From positions 1 through 64,000 of the forward strand of contig JAFZPH010000006.1 in the NCBI GenBank assembly GCA_017550405.1: a stretch of DNA of 64,000 nt. The letters are read 5' to 3'. How positions within the stretch are numbered: position 1 is the stretch's first letter; each line of letters opens with the position of its first letter. Shown one piece after another: positions 36,911 through 44,703 of the stretch. This DNA is from Bacteroidales bacterium (GTDB lineage: Bacteria; Bacteroidota; Bacteroidia; Bacteroidales; P3). The notes under the pieces are model-generated. The model was not told where the DNA came from, made no database searches, and was given only the letters and a program-made list of their open reading frames with translations. The translations under genes were made by a program, and so were the position numbers.

Positions 36911-36959
36911 AAAAGGAAAAGCCAAAAGGAGTCATCGACCTTTTTGGCTTTTCCCTTTT
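36911..36959 (+). terminator. Bidirectional terminator overlapping a convergent gene end
   Basis: AAAAGGAAAAGCCAAAAGG (36911-36929) pairs with CCTTTTTGGCTTTTCCCTTTT (36939-36959). The right arm encodes the last codons of the minus-strand gene ending at 36932. It serves glmM and possibly the convergent gene. Confidence 0.75.
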
Positions 36960-37450
36960 ATTTTGTTTATCAAGTGCTTCACTCCGGGTTTATGCTGCTC
37001 GGGCTGCATGAGGTTGAGGGTCTCCTGAAACTCGTGCAGCAGTTCGGGATAGGGGCTGCACATGCTGTAGGCGAGTTTCATGCAGAGAGCCTGCACGCCG
37101 GGAGGCTCCTGTGGCAAGCGCATGTGCAGCAGGCAGAAGTCGAGGAAGTCGGTACGTACCTCCTCTGCAGCAATCCCCTGCCTTTCAACAAGGCAGAGAG
37201 TCAACCGACGCAGTGATGTGTCCGGCGTGGCAAGGGACAAGTCGATGAAGCCGTCCTGTGGGAGGGTTCGAATCTCTGTGGGGGATTTGTGCGTCAGCAC
37301 CCAGGCGGCATTCCGCGCCACACGGATGTCTTCCTCCTCCGCAAGACACGGCAGGAGGAGCGAACAGGGCACCTCCCTGGCAAGTGCGCGGACCTCCGCA
37401 CCCCCCAACGATTCACGTAGCCGCTGCAAAACACTGTCTTTGTCCCACAT
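36932..37450 (-). CDS. Conserved-looking helical protein of unknown function
   Basis: A 172-residue predicted all-helical soluble protein (start MWDKDSVLQRLRESLGG). I recognise no firm family. The pattern of paired helices (VARNAAWVLTHKS, LRRLTLCLVERQG, PGVQALCMKLAYSMC) is like HEAT/armadillo-type repeats. The longer frame reaching 37564 is rejected because the -7 box at 37480-37487 lies inside it. Its 3' end is built into the glmM terminator. No partner gene. Confidence 0.65.
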   Translation of the reverse strand: MWDKDSVLQRLRESLGGAEVRALAREVPCSLLLPCLAEEEDIRVARNAAWVLTHKSPTEIRTLPQDGFIDLSLATPDTSLRRLTLCLVERQGIAAEEVRTDFLDFCLLHMRLPQEPPGVQALCMKLAYSMCSPYPELLHEFQETLNLMQPEQHKPGVKHLINKIKGKSQKGR

Positions 37451-37479
37451 GCTGAAAATAGACCATTGATTACAGCCTG

Positions 37480-37487
37480 CAAAGATA
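37480..37487 (-). promoter_or_regulatory. -7 box fixing the start of the helical protein
   Basis: TATCTTTG followed by CA on the minus strand, 30 nt upstream of the ATG at 37450; matches TAnnTTTG. No -33 TTTG in place. Confidence 0.5.
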
Positions 37488-37590
37488 CACATAATTCCCG
37501 AAATACACGCAGAAGCAAGTAATTTTCCATGACCGATGTCTGACAATCCAGTAATTCTACCCATTTCCCGGATTATTGAGAAAAAAACAG

Positions 37591-37598
37591 TATCTTTG
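37591..37598 (+). promoter_or_regulatory. -7 box for the EVE-like gene
   Basis: TATCTTTG followed by CA. The block upstream (GATTATTGAGAAAAAAACAG, 37571-37590) is nearly identical to the one before mntP (52644-52663). Confidence 0.6.
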
Positions 37599-37649
37599 CA
37601 ATCGGAAAAAGGATAACAGATTTTTTAAAAACATCAATAAACTCTAATA

Positions 37650-38069
37650 ATGGAAACAAAGAAATGGCTGGCTTTTGCCAATAGGAAACGCTGCAACCAT
37701 GCCCAAGCGCTAAAGGAATTAGGATTCATTAACTGGACAATGAATCATGTAAGATTTAATATCGGAGACATTGTCTATCTGTTCCTATCGGATGAAAGAT
37801 GTGTCCGCTTTAAAACGATAGTAGTAGACAATGACTGCCGCAGAGAAGACAGCAAGTATTGGATTGAATCTGCTCCAAACGATTCAACATACAAGTTGGA
37901 ATTAGTTAGCGAATACAGCGGTTCAGAACTTTCAGAAGACGAGCTAAAAAAACATGGTTTTAATGGAGGGAGAAGCATTGAACATCCAATGTATAAGAAT
38001 CCCCAACTTTTTGATTATATAGATGACATATTCTTGCATCAGAAAGTATCTATTTCCGAAAAGAAATAA
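37650..38069 (+). CDS. EVE/PUA-like domain protein
   Basis: A 139-residue soluble protein. The core VRFNIGDIVYLFLSDERCVRFKTIVVDND, then YKLELVSEYSGSELSEDELKKHGFNGG, matches the pattern of EVE/PUA-like domains often fused to HNH nucleases or found with modified-base restriction systems (IGDIVY strand, basic strand, then a short helix). No nuclease is attached or adjacent. The gene is visibly richer in A and T than its surroundings and uses AT-ending codons, as does the following ATPase, which suggests recent acquisition. Binding of modified nucleic acid is inference from the family. Confidence 0.6.
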   Translation: METKKWLAFANRKRCNHAQALKELGFINWTMNHVRFNIGDIVYLFLSDERCVRFKTIVVDNDCRREDSKYWIESAPNDSTYKLELVSEYSGSELSEDELKKHGFNGGRSIEHPMYKNPQLFDYIDDIFLHQKVSISEKK

Positions 38070-38091
38070 CGATTCGGCAAAGTAATAGCAT

Positions 38092-38163
38092 AAGATTTTT
38101 CTATTATAATCGACAAATCTTATAAGAATTTTCTATTATAATCGAAAATTCTTAGTATCTTTG
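38092..38163 (+). promoter_or_regulatory. Tandem palindromes abutting the -7 box of the DUF4143 ATPase gene
   Basis: Two 30-bp units in direct repeat, each an interrupted palindrome: AAGATTTTTCTATTATAATC... (38092-38121) with arms AAGATTT/AAATCTT, and AAGAATTTTCTATTATAATC... (38124-38153) with arms AAGAATTTTC/GAAAATTCTT. They share the central TTTTCTATTATAATCGA. The -7 box TATCTTTG is at 38156-38163, two bases downstream. The second unit would cover the -33 position, so these look like repressor-binding sites. Confidence 0.6.
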
Positions 38164-38186
38164 CAGTCGGAAAAGACTAAAGAATC

Positions 38187-39320
38187 ATGATAGAACGGCT
38201 GCTTAAAAACCTGATTGAAAAAAGATTATATCGCAATAAGGCCATTATTGTGATTGGTCCACGGCAGGTTGGGAAAACCACACTGCTGAAAATGCTAGTT
38301 TCCGATACCAAAAACAAGGTGCTGGAATGGAACTGCGATGAGCCAGACGTGAGACGTAGGCTGACCGAACCCACCTCTACCGAGTTGAAAGCTGAAATCG
38401 GTGATGCCGACTTAATATTGATAGATGAGGCTCAGCGCATAAAGAACATAGGTATTACCCTAAAACTGCTGATTGACAACTTCCCAGAAAAGCAGGTCAT
38501 CGCAACAGGGTCGTCGGCTATTGAGATGTCAAATTCCATCAACGAGCCTCTAACAGGTCGGAAATATGAGTATGTGATGTATCCTTTCTCTTGCGAAGAA
38601 CTCTTCAATGAGTTTGGTGAGCAGGAAGAACGACGCATGCTGGAGCGGAGGTTAATCTACGGCTCCTATCCTGAAGTAGTTAATAACTCAGGGGAAGAGC
38701 GGGAGACTTTGACGGAACTTGTGGGCAGCTACCTTTACAAAGATATATTCTCTTTTCAGGATGTACGTAAACCCGAAATCATTGAGCAGCTGCTTCAGGC
38801 GTTGGCTCTTCAGATTGGCAGCGAAGTATCATATAATGAATTGGGACGCCTGCTGGGGTTGAACACGGCAACCGTCCAACGGTATATCGACCTATTAGAA
38901 AAGTCATACGTTGTATTCCACCTACGCTCATTTAGCCGCAATGTGCGTTCCGAGCTAAAGAAAAGCCGGAAGATATACTTCTACGACAACGGTGTGCGCA
39001 ACGCTCTGATAGGCGACTATAAACCTCTAGCGCTAAGGAACGACACTAGAGCCTTGTGGGAGAATTACATCATCGCCGAGAGACTGAAACATAACGCATA
39101 CAACTCATTTTATGGCAAAAGCTACTTCTGGCGTACACAACAGCAACAAGAAATAGACTATATTGAAGACATTGACGGGATGCTGCACACCTACGAGTTT
39201 AAATGGAACGAAGGCAAACATCCCCGGTTGACTGACACTTTTGCAAAGGCATATCCCGACCACACATTCACTGTAGTCAGTCCCGAGAACTATCAATCCT
39301 TTGTAAAAGGCGAAATATAA
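38187..39320 (+). CDS. ATP-binding protein with DUF4143 domain
   Basis: A 377-residue AAA-type P-loop ATPase. Walker A is GPRQVGKTTLLKML (24-37), Walker B is LILIDEAQRI (about 74-83), and the sensor is VIATGSSAIEM. The C-terminal half (about 190-377) is the DUF4143 domain with a winged helix (LGLNTATVQRYIDLLEKSYVVFHLRSF) and a nuclease-like fold (FWRTQQQQEIDYI, YEFKWN). The family is widespread and mobile in gut Bacteroidetes; its function is unknown. AT-rich like the preceding EVE-like gene. The predicted transcript begins about 17 nt before the ATG, downstream of two palindromes that may be operators. Confidence 0.88.
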   Translation: MIERLLKNLIEKRLYRNKAIIVIGPRQVGKTTLLKMLVSDTKNKVLEWNCDEPDVRRRLTEPTSTELKAEIGDADLILIDEAQRIKNIGITLKLLIDNFPEKQVIATGSSAIEMSNSINEPLTGRKYEYVMYPFSCEELFNEFGEQEERRMLERRLIYGSYPEVVNNSGEERETLTELVGSYLYKDIFSFQDVRKPEIIEQLLQALALQIGSEVSYNELGRLLGLNTATVQRYIDLLEKSYVVFHLRSFSRNVRSELKKSRKIYFYDNGVRNALIGDYKPLALRNDTRALWENYIIAERLKHNAYNSFYGKSYFWRTQQQQEIDYIEDIDGMLHTYEFKWNEGKHPRLTDTFAKAYPDHTFTVVSPENYQSFVKGEI

Positions 39321-39362
39321 ATAATTAAGAATATCATTCATTATAACTAAACACAGAATACC

Positions 39363-40529
39363 ATGCAAGGAAATTTCACTTATCACAATCCCACGAAGCT
39401 GTACTTCGGCGAGGATGCAATGAACCATCTGATTGACGAACTGAAGCACTATGGCCCGACGGTGATGCTCAGCTACGGCGGCGGCTCGATTAAGCGCAAC
39501 GGCATCTACGACGCGGTGGTTGCCGCCCTGAAAACTGCCGGCAAGACCATTGTGAAGGATGCCGGCGTAATGCCCAACCCCACCTACGAGAAGGTGTTGG
39601 AGGGCTGCCGTCTGGTGCGGGAGAACAATGTCGACCTCATCCTGGCGGTGGGCGGCGGCTCGACCATCGACTACGCCAAGGGGGTAAGCGCCTCGGCCTA
39701 CTGCGAAGAAGATGCCTGGGAGAAATATTGGGTGAAGCAGGGCACACCTTCGTGCAAGACTGTTGCCATCGGTTCCGTGCTCACGATGGTAGGCACGGGC
39801 AGCGAGATGAACGGCGGCAGCGTCATCACCAACCGCAAGGCCGGTTTCAAACTGGGCAAAGTGTTCGGCCCAGACCTGTTCCCGAAGTTCACCATCCTCA
39901 ACCCGCGTTTCACCATGACGGTTCCGCAGTACCAGATGGTGGCAGGATTCTTCGACATTATGAGCCACCTAATGGAGCAGTACTTTGCCGGCACGGCCGA
40001 CTGCACCACCGACTACATCAACGAGGGCCTTATGCGCTCGCTCATCCATGCCACACGCATCGCCGCCAAGAACCCACAGGACTACGAGGCCCGCGCCAAC
40101 ATCATGTGGACGGCCACCTGGGCACTGAACACCTTGCTTAAATGCGGCAAGGGCGGCGACTGGGAAGTACACCAGATCGGCCACGCCATCGGATTGGTGA
40201 CCGACGCCACCCACGGCATGACACTGGCCTGCGTCTCCCTCCCCTACTACCGCCATGTGATGCACGACGGACTGCATCAGTTTGTGCGTTTTGCCAAGAA
40301 TGTGTGGGGTGTGCGTCCCGAAGGCAAGAGCGACGAGCAGATTGCCACCGAAGGCCTTGGCTGCCTGGAAAGCTGGATGAAGGAAATAGGTGTGGTGATG
40401 CATTCCAGCGAACTGGGTGTGACAGCGGAGAACCTCCCCGCCATCACCGATGCCGTGTTGATCCTACCCGTAGGCTACCGCACCCTCACCCACGACGAAG
40501 TAATTGAGATACTGAAAGAAAGCATGTAA
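39363..40529 (+). CDS. Iron-containing alcohol dehydrogenase (YqhD/BdhA type)
   Basis: A 388-residue cytoplasmic oxidoreductase of the group III metal-dependent alcohol dehydrogenases; close families are butanol dehydrogenase and YqhD, which reduce aldehydes with NADPH. Features are the N-terminal FTYHNPTKLYFGE, the coenzyme loop YGGGSIKRNG and GGGSTIDYAKG. The metal site follows (FFDIMSHLMEQYF, VHQIGHAIG, THGMTLACVSLPYYRH). The start at 39363 follows the ATPase stop by 42 bp, but base composition changes back to GC-rich, so common transcription is doubtful. The substrate is not predictable. Confidence 0.92.
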   Translation: MQGNFTYHNPTKLYFGEDAMNHLIDELKHYGPTVMLSYGGGSIKRNGIYDAVVAALKTAGKTIVKDAGVMPNPTYEKVLEGCRLVRENNVDLILAVGGGSTIDYAKGVSASAYCEEDAWEKYWVKQGTPSCKTVAIGSVLTMVGTGSEMNGGSVITNRKAGFKLGKVFGPDLFPKFTILNPRFTMTVPQYQMVAGFFDIMSHLMEQYFAGTADCTTDYINEGLMRSLIHATRIAAKNPQDYEARANIMWTATWALNTLLKCGKGGDWEVHQIGHAIGLVTDATHGMTLACVSLPYYRHVMHDGLHQFVRFAKNVWGVRPEGKSDEQIATEGLGCLESWMKEIGVVMHSSELGVTAENLPAITDAVLILPVGYRTLTHDEVIEILKESM

Positions 40530-40545
40530 GACACACACTAGATAA

Positions 40546-40710
40546 CCCAAATCGGTCATTAGATGGTAACTACTCGAAAACGCCTATCTATCATCTTGGT
40601 AGGCTATTAAACGATAGCTCCTACGGAACAATGTCCTATACAAGTATCACGTTCGCCTACCAACAATTCTGTACTTTAGGAGTTTTCGGTTTCCTAATGA
40701 CTGGTTTAGG
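40546..40710. repeat. Interspersed repeat family A, copy 2
   Basis: Ends CCCAAATCGGTCATTAG (40546-40562) and the inverse CCTAATGACTGGTTTAGG (40693-40710, preceded by GGAGTTTTCGGTTT). About 165 bp, non-coding, directly downstream of the alcohol dehydrogenase. Its right end matches the left end of copies 1 and 3 over about 30 bp (CATTAGGAAACCGAAAACTC). Confidence 0.7.
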
Positions 40711-40734
40711 TTGATTGTATATTGGGAGAAGCGT

Positions 40735-40839
40735 CGTTCAATATCCGTTCCTTCTTGTTTCGTTCTAGGCTCGTTACCCTTTAGTATATGCAGTAAGGAT
40801 GCTGTAACGATACTATATCGATAGGATATTGAAGGGACC
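40735..40839. repeat. MITE-like element, diverged copy 3
   Basis: Ends CGTTCAATATCC (40735) and GGATATTGAAGGGACC (40824-40839). The interior GTAAGGATGCTGTAACGATAC matches GTAACGATGCTATAACGATAC of the copy at 3590-3698. With copy 2 of family A and the terminator hairpin it accounts for the gap 40530-40918. Confidence 0.6.
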
Positions 40840-40869
40840 TAGGGCGGTCTGCAGCTGTTGTTTAAACCC

Positions 40870-40912
40870 CAATCGGTCATTGCAGGAGCTTCGGCTCCCC
40901 AATGACCGATTG
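40870..40912 (-). terminator. Long hairpin after the DUF4954 gene
   Basis: CAATCGGTCATTG (40870-40882), GGAGC-TTCG-GCTCC (40885-40898), CAATGACCGATTG (40900-40912): a nearly continuous stem with a TTCG tetraloop, 6 bp after the DUF4954 stop. The outer arms reuse the family A end sequence ATCGGTCATT, so the terminator may derive from the repeat. Confidence 0.65.
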
Positions 40913-40918
40913 TGTTCT

Positions 40919-42757
40919 TTAGCCGAGTACGGCCTGCATCTCGGCATCGTTGCGGTAGGTCATCCGGCGGAAGAGGTTCTCATCGTCTTTCTGGCGGGTG
41001 ACCTTCACCTGTTCGGCCACAAAGTGCTGTATGTTGCCATAGCGCAGCAGGTATTGCTGCCACTGCCCGGGTGCAAGGGTATGGCTCTGCGAGAGGAGGC
41101 AAAGCACCTGGTAGGCATGCCGGCGGCAGAGGTCGGGATATTCTGCCCACCACTGATCGTATCGGTCGTGAACCTGCTGCCAGCTGTCGACCTCGCCGCT
41201 TTCAATCTGGGCGATGAGTTTGTCCAACTCGCCTTGCGGTACGAGCTGACCGCCAAGGTTCACCCACTCGCGTTCGCGCTCGCCCTCGGCCAGCGATGCC
41301 TCGGGCAGTTCGTTGCGCTTGCCGTCGTCGGTAAGGATGTTCATGGCGTAATAGACGAGCATATCCTCATAGGCCTGATAGCCTTGGGCGGCCTTCAGCA
41401 CGCGCACGGGACGTTTGCCCTTCTCCATACCGAAAGCCAACACCTCCACGCGTTCCTTGTCCTGACCAAACTTGAGGGAAGCTTGCTCGGTCCAATATTT
41501 GAGGAGCATGCGGCCGTTGATGATTTCCTCGGCGGTGTCGGGGGCAAAGGGGGAGAAGACGATATGCTGCGCCTTCTTCATGCGTTTGTCGCGCTTGGCG
41601 AACTTGGTGATATTGCGGTTGAGGGCATACATGTTATACATCCACCAGTAGGCGGGCATCACCTCCAGGCAATTCTTGGAAGTATTGTTGTTTACCAATG
41701 CAAAGGGGAGGGTGATGCTGAGTTCGGCGGGATAGGAGCCCTTGGCCAGCAGGCAGTAGGAGGCGAAGCTGGAAGAATGCTTGAGGCTGGTGCAAAGGCC
41801 GGGCCAGAAGCCGCGTCCAGCCACAATCTCGCCGTCGGCGGTGCGGCCGTTGTGGTTTGAACCCACCGTGCAGCCTGCAGCAAGATTGCTCTGCCCCTGG
41901 ACAAGCGAGGCGATAAGGAACGAATTGTTGTGGTGCTGCTCGTGGGCGGGGAAGATGATGTTGTTGCCCACCTCGCAGCGTGCGATGGTCGAATTGTCGC
42001 CCACCACCGTATCGTTGAGGCGCACACCGAACTCGAGGTGAACATGCTCACCCAGCAGGAACCGCTTGGCGATACAGCCGTATTCACATGTGCAGCCATA
42101 GCCTACCACGCCGTCGGACAGCACTATACAGTCATCGATGCGTGTAGGGGTCTCCTCGTCGGAGAGGACGGCCACATTGTGCAGTGTGCGGGTGTTCTTG
42201 ATGATACAATGGCTGCCCACCTGGCCGTAGCACCCCTGCGGAGTGGCAAGGTGACGGCGGGTCATCTCCTCGAGACGCTGGACCATAGTGCCATGGTCGC
42301 GGTACTTGGCCCAGAGGTAGGCGTCGCCGATAGTCATACCAAGGAACGGAAGGATGCGACGACCGCCATTCTCGTTCATTGGCTCCAGCCACGGATAATC
42401 GTTCTGGAGAGAGGGCGCTGAGGCGGTCATCTCGTCGACATTGAAAAGCAGGCAGTGGTCGCCCACTGTGTAGCCACTGAGCATGTGTACATTGTGTATG
42501 GCGCAATGGTCGCCCACCGTGGCATTGGCCAGCACGCTGCCCGACAGTCCCTCCGGCAGATGCAGGTCGCCGTCGTGGAGATAGCCGGGCTCGACAGCCC
42601 CCAGGCAGACCTGGCCAATAAAAACATTGTTGTGGACAAGGTTGGCATCGAAAGCACCGCTCACACGCACCGACTGCCAGTCCTCGGCACGGTTGCCAAG
42701 ACGCTGCAGCTGGTCGACCTCCTGACTGGTCAATTCACGGAAAGACTTGGTATTCAT
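40919..42757 (-). CDS. DUF4954 family protein (left-handed beta-helix)
   Basis: A 612-residue soluble protein conserved in Bacteroidetes. The first 330 residues contain many hexapeptide-repeat turns (VLANATVGDHCAIHNVHML, LNDTVVGDNSTIARCEVG, AGCTVGSNHNGR), which form a left-handed beta-helix as in acyltransferases and nucleotidyltransferases. Characteristic DUF4954 segments are MPAYWWMYNMYALNRN and KAQHIVFSPFAPDTAEEII. The C-terminal 200 residues are helical. The catalytic activity of the family is unknown; sugar-nucleotide or acyl transfer is a guess from the fold. Monocistronic, with a strong terminator hairpin. Confidence 0.9.
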   Translation of the reverse strand: MNTKSFRELTSQEVDQLQRLGNRAEDWQSVRVSGAFDANLVHNNVFIGQVCLGAVEPGYLHDGDLHLPEGLSGSVLANATVGDHCAIHNVHMLSGYTVGDHCLLFNVDEMTASAPSLQNDYPWLEPMNENGGRRILPFLGMTIGDAYLWAKYRDHGTMVQRLEEMTRRHLATPQGCYGQVGSHCIIKNTRTLHNVAVLSDEETPTRIDDCIVLSDGVVGYGCTCEYGCIAKRFLLGEHVHLEFGVRLNDTVVGDNSTIARCEVGNNIIFPAHEQHHNNSFLIASLVQGQSNLAAGCTVGSNHNGRTADGEIVAGRGFWPGLCTSLKHSSSFASYCLLAKGSYPAELSITLPFALVNNNTSKNCLEVMPAYWWMYNMYALNRNITKFAKRDKRMKKAQHIVFSPFAPDTAEEIINGRMLLKYWTEQASLKFGQDKERVEVLAFGMEKGKRPVRVLKAAQGYQAYEDMLVYYAMNILTDDGKRNELPEASLAEGEREREWVNLGGQLVPQGELDKLIAQIESGEVDSWQQVHDRYDQWWAEYPDLCRRHAYQVLCLLSQSHTLAPGQWQQYLLRYGNIQHFVAEQVKVTRQKDDENLFRRMTYRNDAEMQAVLG

Positions 42758-42884
42758 GACTAAAAACGATTAATGATGATATATTGTTTAATGGATTTTG
42801 AAAGTGCAAATATCGGTATTTTTTTCGATATGGAAAGAAAAATCACGGATTGTTCCTTGAACAGGGCAATTACTTCGGTTGAAG

Positions 42885-42921
42885 TTTGTTTGCGATATGT
42901 GGGGAAAAAACACTATCTTTG
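42885..42921 (+). promoter_or_regulatory. Promoter of the DUF362/flavodoxin operon
   Basis: TTTG at 42889-42892 (also 42885-42888), a 21-nt spacer and TATCTTTG (42914-42921). The ATG at 42941 follows a short leader. Confidence 0.7.
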
Positions 42922-42940
42922 AATTTTAATACATTAACCC

Positions 42941-44032
42941 ATGAGATATCATAAATTATTCATTGCAACGGCACTATGTGCAGTTCTCGTCGCTTGTGGC
43001 GGTAAAAACCTGCAAACAGGAACCGCCAGCGGCACCAATCAGAAACCCACTCCCGGCACTGGCGGCAACCTCTATGTGCCTATGAGCGAGCGCACCGGCG
43101 ACACCGCCATAGTCTATTTCACCCGCAATCTCACGGCGGACGGTCTTATCAAGGCTTACGAGCAGGTGAACGGCAATATCACCGGCAAGGTGGCCGTGAA
43201 ATTGCACACCGGCGAGAAAAACGGCCCCAACATCATCCCGAGCGAATGGGTGAAAGCACTGATGGCCAAAGACCTAAAAGGTGCCAACATCATCGAGACC
43301 AACACTTACTACAAGGGCGACCGCTACACCACCCAGAAGCACCGCGAGACGCTGAAAGTAAACGGATGGACCTTCGCACCTGTGGACATTATCGACGAGG
43401 AAGACACCGTCACGCTGCCCGTGGCCGGCGGCAAGTGGTTCAGCCGGATGAGCATGGGCAGCCACATCAAGAACTACAACAGCCTCGTGGTCCTGACCCA
43501 CTTCAAGGGGCACACCCAGGGCGGTTTTGGCGGCAGCAACAAGAATATCGGCATCGGCTGCGCCGACGGCCGTGTGGGCAAGGCCTGGATACACACTACT
43601 CCCGGCCAACTCAACAAGTGGGACATCCGCGCCGAGGAATTCATGGAGCGCATGACCGAAAGCACCAAGGCCACCATCGACTTTTTCGGCAAACATGTCA
43701 CCTATGTCAACGTGATGCGCAACATGTCGGTGTCGTGCGACTGCGAAGGCACCTCGGCAGCACCCGTGGTGACCCCCAACGTGGGCATCCTCTCCTCCAC
43801 CGACCTGCTGGCCATCGACCAGGCCTGTGTGGACATCATTTACGCCATGACCGAAGCCGAACACCACGACATGGTGAAACGCATAGAGAGCCGTCACGGT
43901 CTCCGCCAGCTCAGCTACATGAAAGAGCTGGGAATGGGACACGATGTCTATATCCTCATCGATTTGGACAATGGCGGAAAGCGTATCACCCCTGCCGATG
44001 CTGTAAAAGGACTCAAACCCTTTAAAAAATAA
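42941..44032 (+). CDS. DUF362 domain lipoprotein
   Basis: A 363-residue protein with lipoprotein signal MRYHKLFIATALCAVLVAC. The rest is a DUF362 domain: VAVKLHTGEKNGPNIIP, ETNTYYKGDRYTT, LTHFKGHTQGGFGGSNKNIGIGC and DLLAIDQACVDIIY. DUF362 proteins are often fused to ferredoxin domains and are thought to be redox-related. Here there is no 4Fe-4S ferredoxin motif, although a DCEGTSAAP stretch with cysteines is present. It is 6 bp before a flavodoxin-like lipoprotein, so an electron-transfer or maturation pair in the cell envelope is possible (inference). Confidence 0.85.
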   Translation: MRYHKLFIATALCAVLVACGGKNLQTGTASGTNQKPTPGTGGNLYVPMSERTGDTAIVYFTRNLTADGLIKAYEQVNGNITGKVAVKLHTGEKNGPNIIPSEWVKALMAKDLKGANIIETNTYYKGDRYTTQKHRETLKVNGWTFAPVDIIDEEDTVTLPVAGGKWFSRMSMGSHIKNYNSLVVLTHFKGHTQGGFGGSNKNIGIGCADGRVGKAWIHTTPGQLNKWDIRAEEFMERMTESTKATIDFFGKHVTYVNVMRNMSVSCDCEGTSAAPVVTPNVGILSSTDLLAIDQACVDIIYAMTEAEHHDMVKRIESRHGLRQLSYMKELGMGHDVYILIDLDNGGKRITPADAVKGLKPFKK

Positions 44033-44038
44033 TAATCC

Positions 44039-44572
44039 ATGAAACACATCACCTCAATCCTGTGTGCTGTTGCATTGCTGATAGGAATGACAGCCTGTGC
44101 ACAAAACAAGAAAGACAACAATTCTCAAAACAACGAAAAGAACATGAAAAAGACACTTGTAGCCTACTTCTCGGCCACTGGCACCACCCGTGCCGCCGCC
44201 GAGCGTCTGGCCAAAGAGAAAGACGCCGACCTCTTCGAGATTGCACCGGAGGTGCCTTATACCTCGGCCGACCTCGACTGGACAAACAAGCAATCGCGTT
44301 CCACTTTGGAAATGAAAGACAAGACCTCGCGTCCTGCCATCAAATCCACCTGTACCAACATCGCCGACTACGACACGGTGTGGATAGGTTTCCCCGTATG
44401 GTGGTACACAGCCCCCACCATAATCAACACCTTCATCGAGGCCCACGACCTGGGCGGCAAGACCCTCTGCGTCTTCGCCACCAGCGGAGGCAGCAATGTC
44501 GACGGGTCAGCCGCCGACCTCAAGAAAGCCTACCCCCAGTACACCTGGGGCGAAAGCCGTCTGATGAATTAA
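44039..44572 (+). CDS. Flavodoxin-like protein with lipoprotein signal
   Basis: A 177-residue protein. The N-terminus MKHITSILCAVALLIGMTAC is a lipoprotein signal, followed by an asparagine/lysine linker and, from methionine 36 (44144), a flavodoxin fold: LVAYFSATGTTRAAAERLA with the FMN phosphate loop, ADYDTVWIGFPVWWYTAP and LCVFATSGGSN. An internal start at 44144 would give a normal cytoplasmic flavodoxin. The exported form would need FMN in or beyond the periplasm, which is unusual for a flavodoxin. It follows the DUF362 lipoprotein by 6 bp and ends at a strong terminator. Confidence 0.85.
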   Translation: MKHITSILCAVALLIGMTACAQNKKDNNSQNNEKNMKKTLVAYFSATGTTRAAAERLAKEKDADLFEIAPEVPYTSADLDWTNKQSRSTLEMKDKTSRPAIKSTCTNIADYDTVWIGFPVWWYTAPTIINTFIEAHDLGGKTLCVFATSGGSNVDGSAADLKKAYPQYTWGESRLMN

Positions 44573-44592
44573 CTACGAAAGTTCATGTCTCT

Positions 44593-44630
44593 GAGGGGAG
44601 TTGTCGTCTGACGACTCCCCTCTCTTTTTT
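44593..44630 (+). terminator. Terminator of the DUF362/flavodoxin operon
   Basis: GAGGGGAGT-TGTCGTCTGACG-ACTCCCCTC followed by CTTTTTT, 20 bp after the flavodoxin stop. Confidence 0.9.
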
Positions 44631-44703
44631 CTCTCCGCCATTCTGTGTACCTTTTTCTCTCGGCATACAATAATTTCGGGCGGGATACGTTATGGGGGTT
44701 ATG

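Noticed and set aside
37650..39320. A recognised restriction or defence system
   Set aside because: An EVE-like domain and a DUF4143 ATPase alone do not make a known system; no nuclease or methylase is adjacent.
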